In this document: in pieces, positions 10,558 through 19,130 of the stretch
Position numbering within the stretch: position 1 is the first letter of the stretch
How the letters are laid out: each line of letters opens with the position of its first letter
Assembly (NCBI RefSeq): GCF_009363755.1
Contig: NZ_CP045417.1
Location: 1,612,001 to 1,676,000, forward strand
Origin: Halomonas sp. THAF5a
GTDB taxonomy: Bacteria > Pseudomonadota > Gammaproteobacteria > Pseudomonadales > Halomonadaceae
Direction: 5' to 3'
DNA: 64,000 nt
Notes under the pieces: generated by a model
What the model saw: only the letters and a program-made list of their open reading frames with translations
Database searches by the model: none
Told to the model about the DNA's origin: nothing
Translations under genes and position numbers: made by a program

Positions 10558-10958
10558 CGAGGAAGCGGGGGCCTGAAAACGTGTACGAACACTATACGGG
10601 ATGGCCGCCGCGCCTCACAACGCGACCCTCCGGGGCAGGCCCTCGCAGCTTGGCCTGGAGGAGCCAATCTTGGATCATCGCATTTTGGCGTGAAGCCGCT
10701 CGGCAGGAAAAGAGGTAGGCAGCTTTCCTGTGGGAGCGACGGTTCGGCGCTCCGAGCTTGCATCGCGAAAGAAGGCCGAAGGCCTTCCCGGCCTCAGGCA
10801 CGAAGCCCGAGGCGCCTGTCGGCGCCAATCGCCGTGCAAGCACGGCTCCCACACTAGTTCAATGCCTGTCAGATAATGCTGGCTTGGGTGGATCGCGGTT
10901 CAAGCAGCGCTCCCACCCACCTCGCCGGTATCACGCTGTTCTGTGATGAACCAAATCT
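10558..10958. other. 401-base gene-free gap between the RNase J and ABC transporter genes
   Basis: It contains a long REP-like unit (10729-10853) and part of another (about 10885-10919). The promoter of the nuclease gene should lie in 10558-10640, where CCGTATAGTGTTCG gives a possible -10 on the minus strand. No convincing coding sequence was found. Confidence 0.55.
10729..10853. repeat. REP-like composite repeat
   Basis: It opens with TGTGGGAGCGACGG and closes with CACGGCTCCCACA. The interior holds two smaller palindromes (GGCCGAAGGCC-type and GGCGCCTGTCGGCGCC). It is the same family as 2448-2570. A degenerate second unit ends with GCAGCGCTCCCAC at 10903-10915. Confidence 0.7.
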
Positions 10959-11720
10959 CTACTCCGGCACGTCCAGGGCGACCTGGGTGGCCAGCACCTG
11001 GCGCAGGAAGTCCCGCGTGCGGGGATCCTGCGGTGCGCGGAAGAGCTGGTCGGGCGGCCCCTGCTCGACGATGCGTCCGCCCTCCATGAAGATCACCCGG
11101 TCCGCGACGTCCCGGGCGAAGCTCATCTCGTGGGTCACCACCAGCATGGTCTGGCGCTCCGCGGCGAGCTGCTTCATCAGGCCGAGCACCTCCTCGACCC
11201 ACTCCGGGTCCAGCGAAGAGGTCGGCTCGTCGAAGAGGATCACTTCGGCCTGGGCCGCCATGGCGCGGCCGATGCCCACGCGCTGCTGCTGTCCGCCGGA
11301 GAGCGAGGCGGGGTAGGCGTCGGCCTTGTGGGCGAGGCCGATGCGCTCGAGGATCTCCCGGGCCCGGGCATGGGCCCGCGCCTTGGGCCAGCGGTTGACG
11401 ACGATCAGCCCCTCGGCGATGTTCTCGAGCGCCGTCTTGTTGGCGAACAGCGCATAGTTCTGGAACACGAAGGCGGTGCGCCGCCGGGCCGCGAGAATCT
11501 CGGCGCGGCGCGCGCGGGTCACGTCCACCTCCAGGTCGCCAAGGGTCAGCCGGCCGGCGTCCGGGCGTTCGAGGAAGTTCAGGCAGCGCAGCAGCGTCGA
11601 CTTGCCGGTGCCCGAGGGACCGATGATGACGACGATCTCGCCCTGCTCGATGGCGAGGTCGATGCCGTCGAGCACCGCCTGGCCGCCGAAGCGCTTGATG
11701 AGTCCTTCTACCTTGATCAT
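10959..11720 (-). CDS. Polar amino acid ABC transporter, ATP-binding protein (cystine/glutamine type)
   Basis: 253 residues with Walker A GPSGTGKST (near residue 33), the Q-loop FVFQNYALFANKTALEN, the ABC signature LSGGQQQRVGIGRAMA, Walker B VILFDEPTSSLDPE, and the switch His in VVTHEMSFARDVAD. The A-loop/D-loop spacing and PEWVEEVL are typical of the GlnQ/TcyN group. It energises import through the adjacent permease. Its start overlaps the permease stop by four bases. It is the last gene of the three-gene unit binding protein - permease - ATPase. No terminator was seen; REP-like repeats follow. Confidence 0.9.
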   Translation of the reverse strand: MIKVEGLIKRFGGQAVLDGIDLAIEQGEIVVIIGPSGTGKSTLLRCLNFLERPDAGRLTLGDLEVDVTRARRAEILAARRRTAFVFQNYALFANKTALENIAEGLIVVNRWPKARAHARAREILERIGLAHKADAYPASLSGGQQQRVGIGRAMAAQAEVILFDEPTSSLDPEWVEEVLGLMKQLAAERQTMLVVTHEMSFARDVADRVIFMEGGRIVEQGPPDQLFRAPQDPRTRDFLRQVLATQVALDVPE

Positions 11721-12391
11721 CGGCGGTATGCCTCGTTGAGCCGGGTTTCCAGGCGCCGCTGGAGCCAGGCCAGCAGCTCGACGATTCCCCAGTAGAAGAG
11801 CGCCACGGTGATGAAGGCCTCGAAGTAGAGGAAGCTGCCGGCGGCCTCCTTCTGGGTCGCGCCCATCAGCTCGGTGACCCCCAGGGTGAAGGCCAGCGAG
11901 GTCGCCTTGATCATGTCGATGAAGTAGTTCATCAGCGTGGGCACCGCGACCCGGGTGGCCTGGGGCAGCACGATGCGGCGCATCAGCTGGCCGTTGGTCA
12001 TGCCGATGGAGAGCGCGGCCTCCGTCTGGCTGCGATCGACCCCGACGATGGCGGCGCGAATGGACTCCGCCATGTAGGCCGAGAAGTGCAGGGTCAGGCC
12101 CATGACGGTCGCGGTCACGCCGTTGATCTGGGTCAGGAACGCCAGCAGCTGGGGCAGGCCGTAGTAGAACAGGAACAGCTGCACCAGCAGCGGCGTACCG
12201 CGAAAGAACGAGATGAACAGCAGGGTAGCGGCGTTGAGGCCCGGGATGCGCAGCACGCGAATCACCGCCAGGCCGCAGGCCAGGACCAGGGCCAGCGCCA
12301 TCCCCACGGCGGCCATCTGCAGCGTCAGCGGCAGGTAGCGCAGCAGGATGGGCACCAGCCCCAGCATGTAGTCGAGATCGAGCACGGACAT
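11717..12391 (-). CDS. Polar amino acid ABC transporter permease (cystine-type)
   Basis: 224 residues, about five transmembrane helices, of the HisM/GlnP family (FFRGTPLLVQLFLFYYGLP near residue 65, and the cytoplasmic EAA loop QTEAALSIGMTNGQLMRRIVLPQA). The segment MIKATSLAFTLGVTELMGATQKEA closely resembles L-cystine permeases (TcyL/YecS), so cystine or a related amino acid is the most likely substrate. That is inference. It overlaps the ATPase gene by four bases and starts 17 bases after the binding-protein stop. A single permease gene is present, implying a homodimer. Confidence 0.88.
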   Translation of the reverse strand: MSVLDLDYMLGLVPILLRYLPLTLQMAAVGMALALVLACGLAVIRVLRIPGLNAATLLFISFFRGTPLLVQLFLFYYGLPQLLAFLTQINGVTATVMGLTLHFSAYMAESIRAAIVGVDRSQTEAALSIGMTNGQLMRRIVLPQATRVAVPTLMNYFIDMIKATSLAFTLGVTELMGATQKEAAGSFLYFEAFITVALFYWGIVELLAWLQRRLETRLNEAYRR

Positions 12392-12408
12392 GACAGCGGC
12401 TCAGCGTC

Positions 12409-13173
12409 TCAGGGGGTGGTGATGTCGGTGCCGAACCACTGTTCGGAGATCTCGCGCAGTTCGCCGGACTCGCGCAGGGTGTCGAGTGCCGCGTCGACCC
12501 GGTCGCGCAGCTCGCGGTCGATCTCGGTGTCGCGGAAGGGCAGGGCGTTTCGGATCTCGGAGAAGGTCTGGCCGGCGAGTGCCAGGGGCAGCGGCTTCTC
12601 CTTGATGACCTGGCTGGCGCTGACGCGATCCATCACGAAGGCATCGACGCGACCCAGGGCGGTGTCCTGCTCGATGTTGCTCTCGTAGGTGCGGATCTCG
12701 ATCTCATCAGCGTAGGGCAGCTCGTTGAGCAGCTGCTCGTAGTTGGAGCCGAGGTTGACGGCGACGGTCTTGCCCTTGAGGTCCTCGACGCCCTGGATCG
12801 CCTCGTTGCCGTCCTTCACCACCACCTGGGCGCCGTCGTAGACGTAGGGCTGGGTGAAGACGTACTTGGATTCCCGCTCCTCGGTGATGGTGATCTGGTT
12901 GGCGATGGTGTCGATGCGGCCGGACTCGAGCATGCCGAAAAGGCCCGAGAAGTTGGCCGTGACGAACTCGACCTCCACGCCCATCTCCTCGGCCACCGCC
13001 GTGAGCACGTCGACCTCGAAGCCCTGCAGCTCGTCCTGCTCGACGAAGGTGAACGGGAAGTAGCCGCCGGACATGCCGACCTTGAGGGCGTGATCGTCGG
13101 CCTGGGCCAGGCCGGCGCCGAGCAGGCCGGCGGTGAGCATCGCCAGAGGGGTACCGATAGCGCGCTTGAGCAT
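12409..13173 (-). CDS. Periplasmic amino acid-binding protein of the ABC importer
   Basis: 254 residues. There is a clear signal peptide (MLKRAIGTPLAMLTAGLLGAGLAQA, cut before DDHALKVG). The type II solute-binding fold follows with GMSGGYFPFTFVEQDELQGFEVDV, FDTIANQITITEER-like, and VNLGSNYEQLL. Family 3 binding proteins capture amino acids in the periplasm for the permease. The start at 13173 is set by the signal peptide and by AGGAG eight bases upstream on the minus strand. An upstream extension to 13503 has no SD and reads as antisense of the peptidase gene. First gene of the transporter operon. Similar to cystine-binding FliY/TcyJ, but the ligand is not proven. Confidence 0.88.
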   Translation of the reverse strand: MLKRAIGTPLAMLTAGLLGAGLAQADDHALKVGMSGGYFPFTFVEQDELQGFEVDVLTAVAEEMGVEVEFVTANFSGLFGMLESGRIDTIANQITITEERESKYVFTQPYVYDGAQVVVKDGNEAIQGVEDLKGKTVAVNLGSNYEQLLNELPYADEIEIRTYESNIEQDTALGRVDAFVMDRVSASQVIKEKPLPLALAGQTFSEIRNALPFRDTEIDRELRDRVDAALDTLRESGELREISEQWFGTDITTP

Positions 13174-13300
13174 GTGAAGGCTCCTGAACAGTCGCGGGAG
13201 TAATACGGGTCCGTCACGGGGGGTGACGCGTTGGGCGCTCACACTAAAGAATAAGAAAGCGTTTTTCCAATAGCCTCTGGTTATTAACATGCGACGCCGC

Positions 13301-14047
13301 CTACCATTGGCGCTGCCAGCGGCTCTCGATGGTCTCGAGCTCCGCGGGCCCGTAGAGCGCCTCGGGCTGACCGCTGTAGTGGGCCCACAGCTGGTCGCCG
13401 GCATCGAAGTGCCACCACTCGCTCGGCAGGTTGGTGAAGCCCTGCTCGGCCATGGCGCCATATAGCCGGCGGCGGTTGTCGCGGGCCTTCTGCTGGCGCG
13501 CATCGGGGCGCTCCAGCGCCTCGAGGGCGGCGGTGTGCGAGGCCGGCACGGCCTCGTCGAAGAGGGTGCCCATGTCCAGCACCAGGCCGTCGGCGTCGCA
13601 CAGGGTCACGTCCACGGCGCCGCCGGTGAGGTGCGGGCTCGGTGCGTCTGTCTCGCGACTGGGCACGGAGACGAACTCCCGGGTGCGGGCCAGCAGCGCC
13701 TCGTCGTCGAGGTCGGGGTGATGGGAACGGATCGCCTCCTGCAGGGTGTCGAACAGATACTGCTGTACCCGCCAGGGACGCCAGCCGTCGAGCACCACCA
13801 GCCCGAGGCCAGCGGGCAGCGAGCGGGCCACGGCGAGCAGCCGGCGATAGACCCCCTCGCGGACGTAGCACTCGTTGATCGCGCCGGGCACGTCCTGCTT
13901 GGCGTAGATCGGGAAGACCCGGATCGGCGAGGGCGCCAGGCTCAGGGGCACCAGCGGCTCGTCACTGCCGGCGATGGGAATTCGCCGGACCACGGACCAG
14001 TCGGGCTCGGCCTGGGCGGCGATGGGGGATGACAGGGAGCGGTTCAC
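13301..14047 (-). CDS. VanX-type D-alanyl-D-alanine dipeptidase
   Basis: 248 residues of the peptidase M15 (VanX/DdpX) family. Zinc-binding and catalytic motifs are complete: DGWRPW with Arg90, SPHLTGGAVDV (His139, Asp146), and EWWHFD (Glu210, His213). The reaction is hydrolysis of D-Ala-D-Ala. No signal peptide is visible, so it is cytoplasmic. It starts 16 bases after the TRAP large-permease stop on the same strand and so appears to be the last gene of the TRAP operon. No van resistance genes accompany it. A role in using D-Ala-D-Ala or similar peptides as nutrient is more likely than antibiotic resistance. Confidence 0.87.
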   Translation of the reverse strand: MNRSLSSPIAAQAEPDWSVVRRIPIAGSDEPLVPLSLAPSPIRVFPIYAKQDVPGAINECYVREGVYRRLLAVARSLPAGLGLVVLDGWRPWRVQQYLFDTLQEAIRSHHPDLDDEALLARTREFVSVPSRETDAPSPHLTGGAVDVTLCDADGLVLDMGTLFDEAVPASHTAALEALERPDARQQKARDNRRRLYGAMAEQGFTNLPSEWWHFDAGDQLWAHYSGQPEALYGPAELETIESRWQRQW

Positions 14048-14063
14048 GATGGTCTCCAGGGGC

Positions 14064-15341
14064 TCAACCCAGCTGGGTCGGGAGCCAGAGGGTCAGAGAG
14101 GGGAACAGGATCAGCAGCAGCAGCACCAGGATCGCCGTGACCACGAAGGGCCAGATGGTGCGAAACAGCGAGACGATCTCCAGGCGGCTCACCGCGGCAG
14201 CGACGAAGACGCAGGCGCCCATGGGCGGCGTGATCAGCGCGATGGTGATGTTCAGGGTGATGATGATGCCGAGGTGCACCGGGTCGATACCGGCCATGAC
14301 CGCCACCGGCGAGAAGATCGGCGTCAGCAGCATCAGCGCCGAGACCTCCTCCATGAACATCCCGGTGATGAAGGTGATCAGGCTCAGCAGCAGCAGGATC
14401 ACCACCGGCTGCTCGATATAGGGGGCCAGCAGCGCCACGAACTCGTTGGGCACCTGGGCATAGGAGAGCAGCCAGCTGATGGTCGCCGAGGCGGCCATGA
14501 TCAGGAAGATGGCCGAGGTCAGCCGGGTGGTGTCGACGATGGCCTTCCAGAATGCGGGGAGACGCAGGTTGCCCTGGGCCAGGCCGCACAGCGCCACGTA
14601 GAGCGCCGTCAGGGCGCCGGATTCGGTGGGCGTCACGAAGCCCATGACGATGCCGGCGACGATGATGAAGGGCGCCACCAGGGCGGGCAGCGCGCCCAGG
14701 GCCGTGACGGCCAACTCGCGCCGCGAGGGCAGTCCGCCGCGCTTCTCGAGGCCCTTGTGCCAGGCGTACCAGGCGTTCATGGCCATGAAGGCGACGCCCA
14801 GCAGGAGGCCGGGAATCACGCCGGCGAGGAACAGGTCGCCCACCGAGGTGTTGGTCAGCGAGGCGTAGAGGATCATGAAGATGCTCGGCGGGATGATCGG
14901 CCCGATCAGCGAGCTGCCCGCGGTAAGCCCGGCGGCGAAGGCCGTGGAGTAGCCCTCCTTGCGCATCGGCGGCACCAGCAGCGAGCCGAGCGCCGAGGTA
15001 TCGGCGACCGCCGAGCCGTTGACGCCGGCGAAGAAGACGCTGGAGACCACGTTGACGTGGCCCATGCCGCCTCGCAGGTGGCCGACCAGCAGCTTGGCGA
15101 AGGCCATCAGCCGGTCCGTGAGTCGCGTCACGTTCATCAGGTTGCCGGCGAGGATGAACAGCGGGATGGCCATCAGCGAGAAGGCGTTGATGCCGCCGAA
15201 GAACTGCTGGGGCATCATGCGCGGGATCATGGCGGGGTCGACGAACAGGAAGCCTACCACCGCCGTGACGAGAAGCGAGAGGAAGAGCGGGAAGCCCAGC
15301 AGGACGTGGACGAGGAACACCGCCAGCATGGTCAGGGTCAT
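14064..15341 (-). CDS. dctM: TRAP transporter large permease (DctM family)
   Basis: 425 residues with about 12 hydrophobic helices. DctM/SiaM marks: FFAGVNGSAVADTSALGSLLVP, the GLTAGSSLIGPIIPPSIFMILYA region, MNVTRLTDRLM, and IALITPPMGACVFV near the C-terminus. Sodium-dependent import with DctQ in the inner membrane. The ATG at 15341 overlaps the dctQ stop (ATGA). The frame continues upstream to 15824, but this reads through dctQ in another frame and lacks hydrophobic segments, so it is rejected. The length is normal. Substrate unknown. Confidence 0.92.
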   Translation of the reverse strand: MTLTMLAVFLVHVLLGFPLFLSLLVTAVVGFLFVDPAMIPRMMPQQFFGGINAFSLMAIPLFILAGNLMNVTRLTDRLMAFAKLLVGHLRGGMGHVNVVSSVFFAGVNGSAVADTSALGSLLVPPMRKEGYSTAFAAGLTAGSSLIGPIIPPSIFMILYASLTNTSVGDLFLAGVIPGLLLGVAFMAMNAWYAWHKGLEKRGGLPSRRELAVTALGALPALVAPFIIVAGIVMGFVTPTESGALTALYVALCGLAQGNLRLPAFWKAIVDTTRLTSAIFLIMAASATISWLLSYAQVPNEFVALLAPYIEQPVVILLLLSLITFITGMFMEEVSALMLLTPIFSPVAVMAGIDPVHLGIIITLNITIALITPPMGACVFVAAAVSRLEIVSLFRTIWPFVVTAILVLLLLILFPSLTLWLPTQLG

Positions 15342-15829
15342 GTCGGTTCTTCCGTGAGCGTTTTCAGGGGCGCCGGGCCATGACAGAGGGCCTGCAAGGC
15401 CAGCAGGGCGAAGCCGATCGGCAGGGCGAGCATGGGCCAGGTGCGGCTGATGCCGAGCCCCTGGCTCGTGAACATCGAGACCGACAGGGCGTAGCGGTAG
15501 CTGACGATCGCGGCCCCGACGGCCAGGCCCAGGGTCAGCAGCCACTGGTAGAGGTGGAGCAGGCGACAGAGCCGGGCCGGCAGCAGGCGCTCGATCAGGG
15601 CGATGCGCATGTGGCCGCCCTCTATCCAGACCGCGCCGGCGGCGAGCAGCACGCTGCCGATGATCAGGAAACGGGCCAGCTCGTCGGTCCAGATCGGGGC
15701 GCCGCCGGCCAGGTAGCGCATGAAGACGCCGAAGAGGATGACCGCGAGGTCGAGCAGCAGCAGGCTGCTGGCCACGGTGAGCGACACGGACCGGCCGATC
15801 GCCGATACGCGAGAAAGGAGACACGCCAT
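15338..15829 (-). CDS. dctQ: TRAP transporter small permease (DctQ family)
   Basis: 163 residues with four hydrophobic helices and the DctQ landmarks ILFGVFMRYLAGGAPIWTDELARFL and GGHMRIALIERLLP. It forms the membrane domain together with DctM. It is coupled by ATGA overlap to dctM, and is separated from the upstream dctP by 79 bases containing a strong hairpin. The start ATG at 15829 gives the family's usual short N-terminus before the first helix. Confidence 0.9.
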   Translation of the reverse strand: MACLLSRVSAIGRSVSLTVASSLLLLDLAVILFGVFMRYLAGGAPIWTDELARFLIIGSVLLAAGAVWIEGGHMRIALIERLLPARLCRLLHLYQWLLTLGLAVGAAIVSYRYALSVSMFTSQGLGISRTWPMLALPIGFALLALQALCHGPAPLKTLTEEPT

Positions 15830-15852
15830 AGGTGAGGTTCCGTGAGCTGCGC

Positions 15853-15879
15853 TCGGGCAGGGGCCAGGCCCCTGCCCGA
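15853..15879 (-). promoter_or_regulatory. Intercistronic hairpin between dctP and dctQ
   Basis: An 11-bp perfect inverted repeat TCGGGCAGGGG/CCCCTGCCCGA with a 5-base centre and no T tract. Placement between the binding-protein gene and the permease genes is as expected for a stability or attenuation element that raises DctP over DctQM. Confidence 0.7.
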
Positions 15880-15908
15880 ACGGCGATGGGTCGCGCGGCG
15901 GGGACCGC

Positions 15909-16943
15909 TTACTCGGCCAGGTGGGTCATGCCGGCGTCGTCGAGGGCCATGTCGATGTAGGCGCGATCGATGCCCTGCTCGCCGAGCCACTCCAGGTAGG
16001 CGGGCTGGCCCTGCTCGCGGAAGGCCGCCAGCTCCTCCTCGGAAGGACGGATCACCTCCATGCCCTGCTCCTCGAGGTAGGCGATGCGCTCATCGACGCG
16101 CCCCTCGTTGTGCTCACGGGCCATCTGATTGGCCTCGTCGACCGCCTCCAGGAAGGCCTCGCGCATCGCCTCGTCCCAGCCGTCGATCATGGCGCCGTTG
16201 CCGACCAGGAACTGGTCCGAGTACTGGATATTGGCCAGGGTCAGGTAGTCCTGCACCTCGTAGAGGCTGCCGAGGATGATGTACATCGGCGGGTTCATCT
16301 GGCCGTCGGCGACGCCGGTCTTCAGCGCCATGTAGACCTCGGTCCAGGGGATCGGCGTGCCGGAGGCGCCGAAGGCCTCGTAGAGCGCGACCTGGCTCGG
16401 GTCCATGGCGCGAAAGCGCAGCCCCTCGAAATCGTCGGGCGAGGAGATCGGCGTCTCGTCGCTGGTGAAGGCCAGGAAGCCGCCTTCCTCGACCACCGCC
16501 AGCAGCTCGAGGCCGGCGCGCTCGCGCAGGTCGCCCTCGACGGTCTGCCAGTAGTCGCCCTCGTCGAAGAAGGTGCGGGCCGAGGCGAAGTCCTCGAAGA
16601 GGAAGGGAATGGCGCTGACGAAGATCTCCGGGACCAGCGGCGACATGCCGGCGAAGGAGGCGATGTTCAGGCTGGGGCTGTTCATCGTCTGCTCCATGCG
16701 CTCCTGCTCCTCGCCCAGCATGCTGTTGGGGTAGAGGGTGAGCTCGAGCTCGCCATCGGTCTTCTCCTCGACCAGCTCCTTGAGGTGGGTGGCGAAGACG
16801 TGCACGGCGTTCTTGTCGGGATCCGGGGCGCCGTTATAGCTCAGGTTGACGGTCGTGGCGGCCTGGGCCTGGCCGGCCAGGGTGCCGGCGGCCAGCACGG
16901 CGGCGGCCAGGGAGGAGAGGGCGAAGGGGCGGATGCGGTTCAT
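15909..16943 (-). CDS. dctP: TRAP transporter solute-binding protein (DctP family)
   Basis: 344 residues. The signal peptide FALSSLAAAVLAAGTLAGQAQA precedes the mature protein. The DctP fold shows LKELVEEKTDGELELTLYPNSMLG, FEGLRFRAMDPSQVALYEAFGASGTPIPWTEVYMALKTGVADGQMNP (the conserved Arg-containing substrate segment) and a long C-terminal helix. It binds the substrate in the periplasm and delivers it to DctQM. First gene of the operon dctP-dctQ-dctM-dipeptidase. A LysR gene lies upstream on the same strand. In the gap, GTTGGCAAG occurs three times (16964-17006), a candidate operator. The substrate class is not readable; a peptide or organic acid is possible. Confidence 0.9.
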   Translation of the reverse strand: MNRIRPFALSSLAAAVLAAGTLAGQAQAATTVNLSYNGAPDPDKNAVHVFATHLKELVEEKTDGELELTLYPNSMLGEEQERMEQTMNSPSLNIASFAGMSPLVPEIFVSAIPFLFEDFASARTFFDEGDYWQTVEGDLRERAGLELLAVVEEGGFLAFTSDETPISSPDDFEGLRFRAMDPSQVALYEAFGASGTPIPWTEVYMALKTGVADGQMNPPMYIILGSLYEVQDYLTLANIQYSDQFLVGNGAMIDGWDEAMREAFLEAVDEANQMAREHNEGRVDERIAYLEEQGMEVIRPSEEELAAFREQGQPAYLEWLGEQGIDRAYIDMALDDAGMTHLAE

Positions 16944-16963
16944 GCGAGGACTCCGAGATTGTT

Positions 16964-17006
16964 GTTGGCAAGTTCGTTCGAGGTTGTTGGCAAGGTCGTT
17001 GGCAAG
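16964..17006. repeat. Three GTTGGCAAG repeats upstream of the TRAP operon
   Basis: Exact copies at 16964-16972, 16986-16994 and 16998-17006 (start spacing 22 and 12 bases), 20-60 bases upstream of the dctP start on the minus strand. They could be binding sites for the neighbouring LysR regulator; this is unproven. Confidence 0.55.
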
Positions 17007-17116
17007 GTCACGATCGATGTCGTGATCGACGGGATTGTCGTCGCGGTGGGCGAGGTCTTGGCCCGCCGGGCGCCTCCTCAGCAGACTAGGCGTTGATGTG
17101 TTGACTAATCAAACCG

Positions 17117-18070
17117 TCAAGTGTTGGTTTTTCGGCAACACTTGGCGTCCAGGAGGCGAGGGGCGTCGGCATTGAAGAAACGCATTCCCCGGCAGAGGTG
17201 GTCCAGGCAGGCGTTGGCCGCCACGGTGAGCTCGCGCCCGGTGAGGCTCACGATCTGCGCGCGGGCCTCGCTGAGGATGCGATGGGCCATGGGCAGCACG
17301 GCGATATCGCCCTGACGCACCTCCTCGGCCACGGTCAGTTCCGGCATGAAGGTGATGCCCGTGCCCCAGCGCACGAAGTTCTTGAGCACGGCCACCGAGT
17401 TGGTGTGCAGGCGCGCCTGCAGGTGGACCCGCTCCTGGTGGGCCACGGCGTTGACCATCTGGCGCATGCCGAAGGGGTTGTCGATCAGGCCGACCGGCCA
17501 GCCCACCAGGTCCTGCAGCCGCGCCGGCCGTTCCAGGGCGGCCAGGGCATGGACGACGGGCACGATCAGGTCGAGGGGCTGGCGCGTCTCGACATGGCAG
17601 GTCAGCAGCGGGTCGACCGGCGGGGCGTAGAGCAGGGCGAGCTCCACCTCGCGGTCCTTGATCAGCGCCATGGCCTCGTTGACCCCGGCCATCACCACCT
17701 CGAGCTCGATCCCCGGGTAGGCGTTCATGAACGACTGCAGCGGAGCGGCGATCAGGTCGCCGATGAAGCCCTCGCCCACCGCGATGCGCACCTGGCCGCT
17801 GACCAGCCCCTGCAGGGCCGAGAGCCGCGAGATCACGGCGTCCTCCGCCGCCTGCTGGCGGTGGTGGTGGTCCACGAGCAGGCGACCCGCCTCGGTCACC
17901 TTGATGCCGCCGGCGTGGCGCTCCAGCAGGCGGGTGTCGAGGTGCTCCTCGAGGTGGCGGATCTGGCGGCTGATCGCCGAGACGTCGACGTCGAGGTGGG
18001 TGGCCGCCTTGCGCAGCGAGCCGCGCCGGATCACCTCGCTCAGGTAGGTCAGGGCTCGCGTGTTGAGCAT
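17117..18070 (-). CDS. LysR-family transcriptional regulator
   Basis: 317 residues. The N-terminal winged helix-turn-helix (ALTYLSEVIRRGSLRKAATHLDVDVSAISRQIRHLEEHLDTRLLER) is followed by an effector-binding domain (from about residue 92, GQVRIAVGEGFIGDLIAAPL) of the periplasmic-binding-protein fold. The start at 18070 is chosen for its proximity to the HTH and for the GAGGAGG upstream. It is upstream of, and codirectional with, dctP, so it probably controls the TRAP-dipeptidase unit. An inverted repeat (CAAGTGTTG 17118-17126, CAACACTTG 17136-17143) overlaps the stop codon and may end transcription. The inducer is unknown. Confidence 0.88.
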   Translation of the reverse strand: MLNTRALTYLSEVIRRGSLRKAATHLDVDVSAISRQIRHLEEHLDTRLLERHAGGIKVTEAGRLLVDHHHRQQAAEDAVISRLSALQGLVSGQVRIAVGEGFIGDLIAAPLQSFMNAYPGIELEVVMAGVNEAMALIKDREVELALLYAPPVDPLLTCHVETRQPLDLIVPVVHALAALERPARLQDLVGWPVGLIDNPFGMRQMVNAVAHQERVHLQARLHTNSVAVLKNFVRWGTGITFMPELTVAEEVRQGDIAVLPMAHRILSEARAQIVSLTGRELTVAANACLDHLCRGMRFFNADAPRLLDAKCCRKTNT

Positions 18071-18224
18071 CGTCGGTGGTGCCTCCTCGGGTGCAGGGAA
18101 AGGGGGTGAGGGAATCGTGTTCAGCTTACCCCAGGGCCGGTGAGTCGACAGCCCGGGCGTGCCCGAAGCCCCTGTTTTGGCTACACTGTCGCTCCCAGTC
18201 ACAGCCGCAACGCGGGATCATTCG

Positions 18225-19079
18225 ATGTCACACTACTACCGCCTGGTGGTCTCCTGTCCGGACCGTCTGGGCATCGTCGCCAGGGTCTCCAACTTCATCG
18301 CCGGCCACGGCGGCTCGATCACCGAGGCGAGCCAGCACTCCGACCTGGAGGGCGGTCGCTTCTTTATGCGCTACGAGATCCTGGCCGATTCGGTGGGCAT
18401 GCCCCTGGAGGCGCTGCGCGAGGCGTTCACGCCGATCGCCGAGGAGTTCGACATGACCTGGGCGCTCACCGACACCCGCCAGCGGCGCCGCGTGGTGCTG
18501 ATGGTGTCGCGGGAGACCCACTGCCTGGTGGACCTGCTCTATCGCTGGACGGCGGGCGAGCTCGACTGCGACATCGCCGGCGTGATCTCCAATCACGAGG
18601 ACATGCGCGGCCTCGTCGAGTGGCACGGCATTCCCTACCACCACGTGCCGGTCAAGGCCGACGACAAGCCGGCCGCCTTCGCCGAGGTCGAACGGCTGGT
18701 CGAGGAGGCGGGCGCCGACTGCGTGGTGCTAGCCCGCTACATGCAGATCATGCCGCCGGCGCTCTGCGAGCGCTTCCAGGGCCGCATGATCAACATCCAC
18801 CACAGCTTCCTGCCGTCGTTCGCCGGCGCTCGCCCCTATCACCAGGCGCATCAGCGCGGGGTGAAGCTGATCGGCGCCACCTGCCACTACGTCACCGAGG
18901 AGCTCGATGCCGGCCCGATCATCGAGCAGGACATTCACCGGGTCAGCCACTGCCACACGCCCCAGGACCTGGTGCGCTTCGGCCGCGACGTGGAGAAGGC
19001 GGTGCTGGCCCGCGGCCTGCGCTGGCACCTGGAGGATCGCGTGCTGATCCACGGCAACAAGACCGTGGTCTTCGCCTGA
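18225..19079 (+). CDS. purU: Formyltetrahydrofolate deformylase
   Basis: 284 residues, close to the E. coli PurU length. The N-terminal ACT domain (residues 1-85, YRLVVSCPDRLGIVARVSNFI) is followed by a formyl-transferase catalytic domain. The active site segment is INIHHSFLPSFAGARPYHQAHQ plus GATCHYVTEELDAGPII (conserved Asn, His, Asp). Reaction: hydrolysis of 10-formyl-THF to THF and formate. The ATG at 18225 is chosen because it places the ACT domain at the N-terminus, as in the family. It is divergent from the LysR gene. The next gene follows 51 bases later on the same strand. Confidence 0.93.
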   Translation: MSHYYRLVVSCPDRLGIVARVSNFIAGHGGSITEASQHSDLEGGRFFMRYEILADSVGMPLEALREAFTPIAEEFDMTWALTDTRQRRRVVLMVSRETHCLVDLLYRWTAGELDCDIAGVISNHEDMRGLVEWHGIPYHHVPVKADDKPAAFAEVERLVEEAGADCVVLARYMQIMPPALCERFQGRMINIHHSFLPSFAGARPYHQAHQRGVKLIGATCHYVTEELDAGPIIEQDIHRVSHCHTPQDLVRFGRDVEKAVLARGLRWHLEDRVLIHGNKTVVFA

Positions 19080-19130
19080 CGGCTGGGTCGACGATCGAGG
19101 CGTGAGTGGCACGAACCTAAGGGAGTCGAG

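Noticed and set aside
13174..13503. Upstream extension of the amino acid-binding protein
   Set aside because: It would put 110 low-quality residues before a perfect signal peptide and overlaps the peptidase gene.
13974..15383. A 469-codon open frame on the plus strand
   Set aside because: It lies antisense to the TRAP permease genes, has Gln/Gly/Arg/His-rich low-complexity translation and no SD or domain; it is a shadow of GC-rich coding.
15342..15824. Upstream extension of the TRAP large permease
   Set aside because: Reads through dctQ in another frame and lacks membrane segments.
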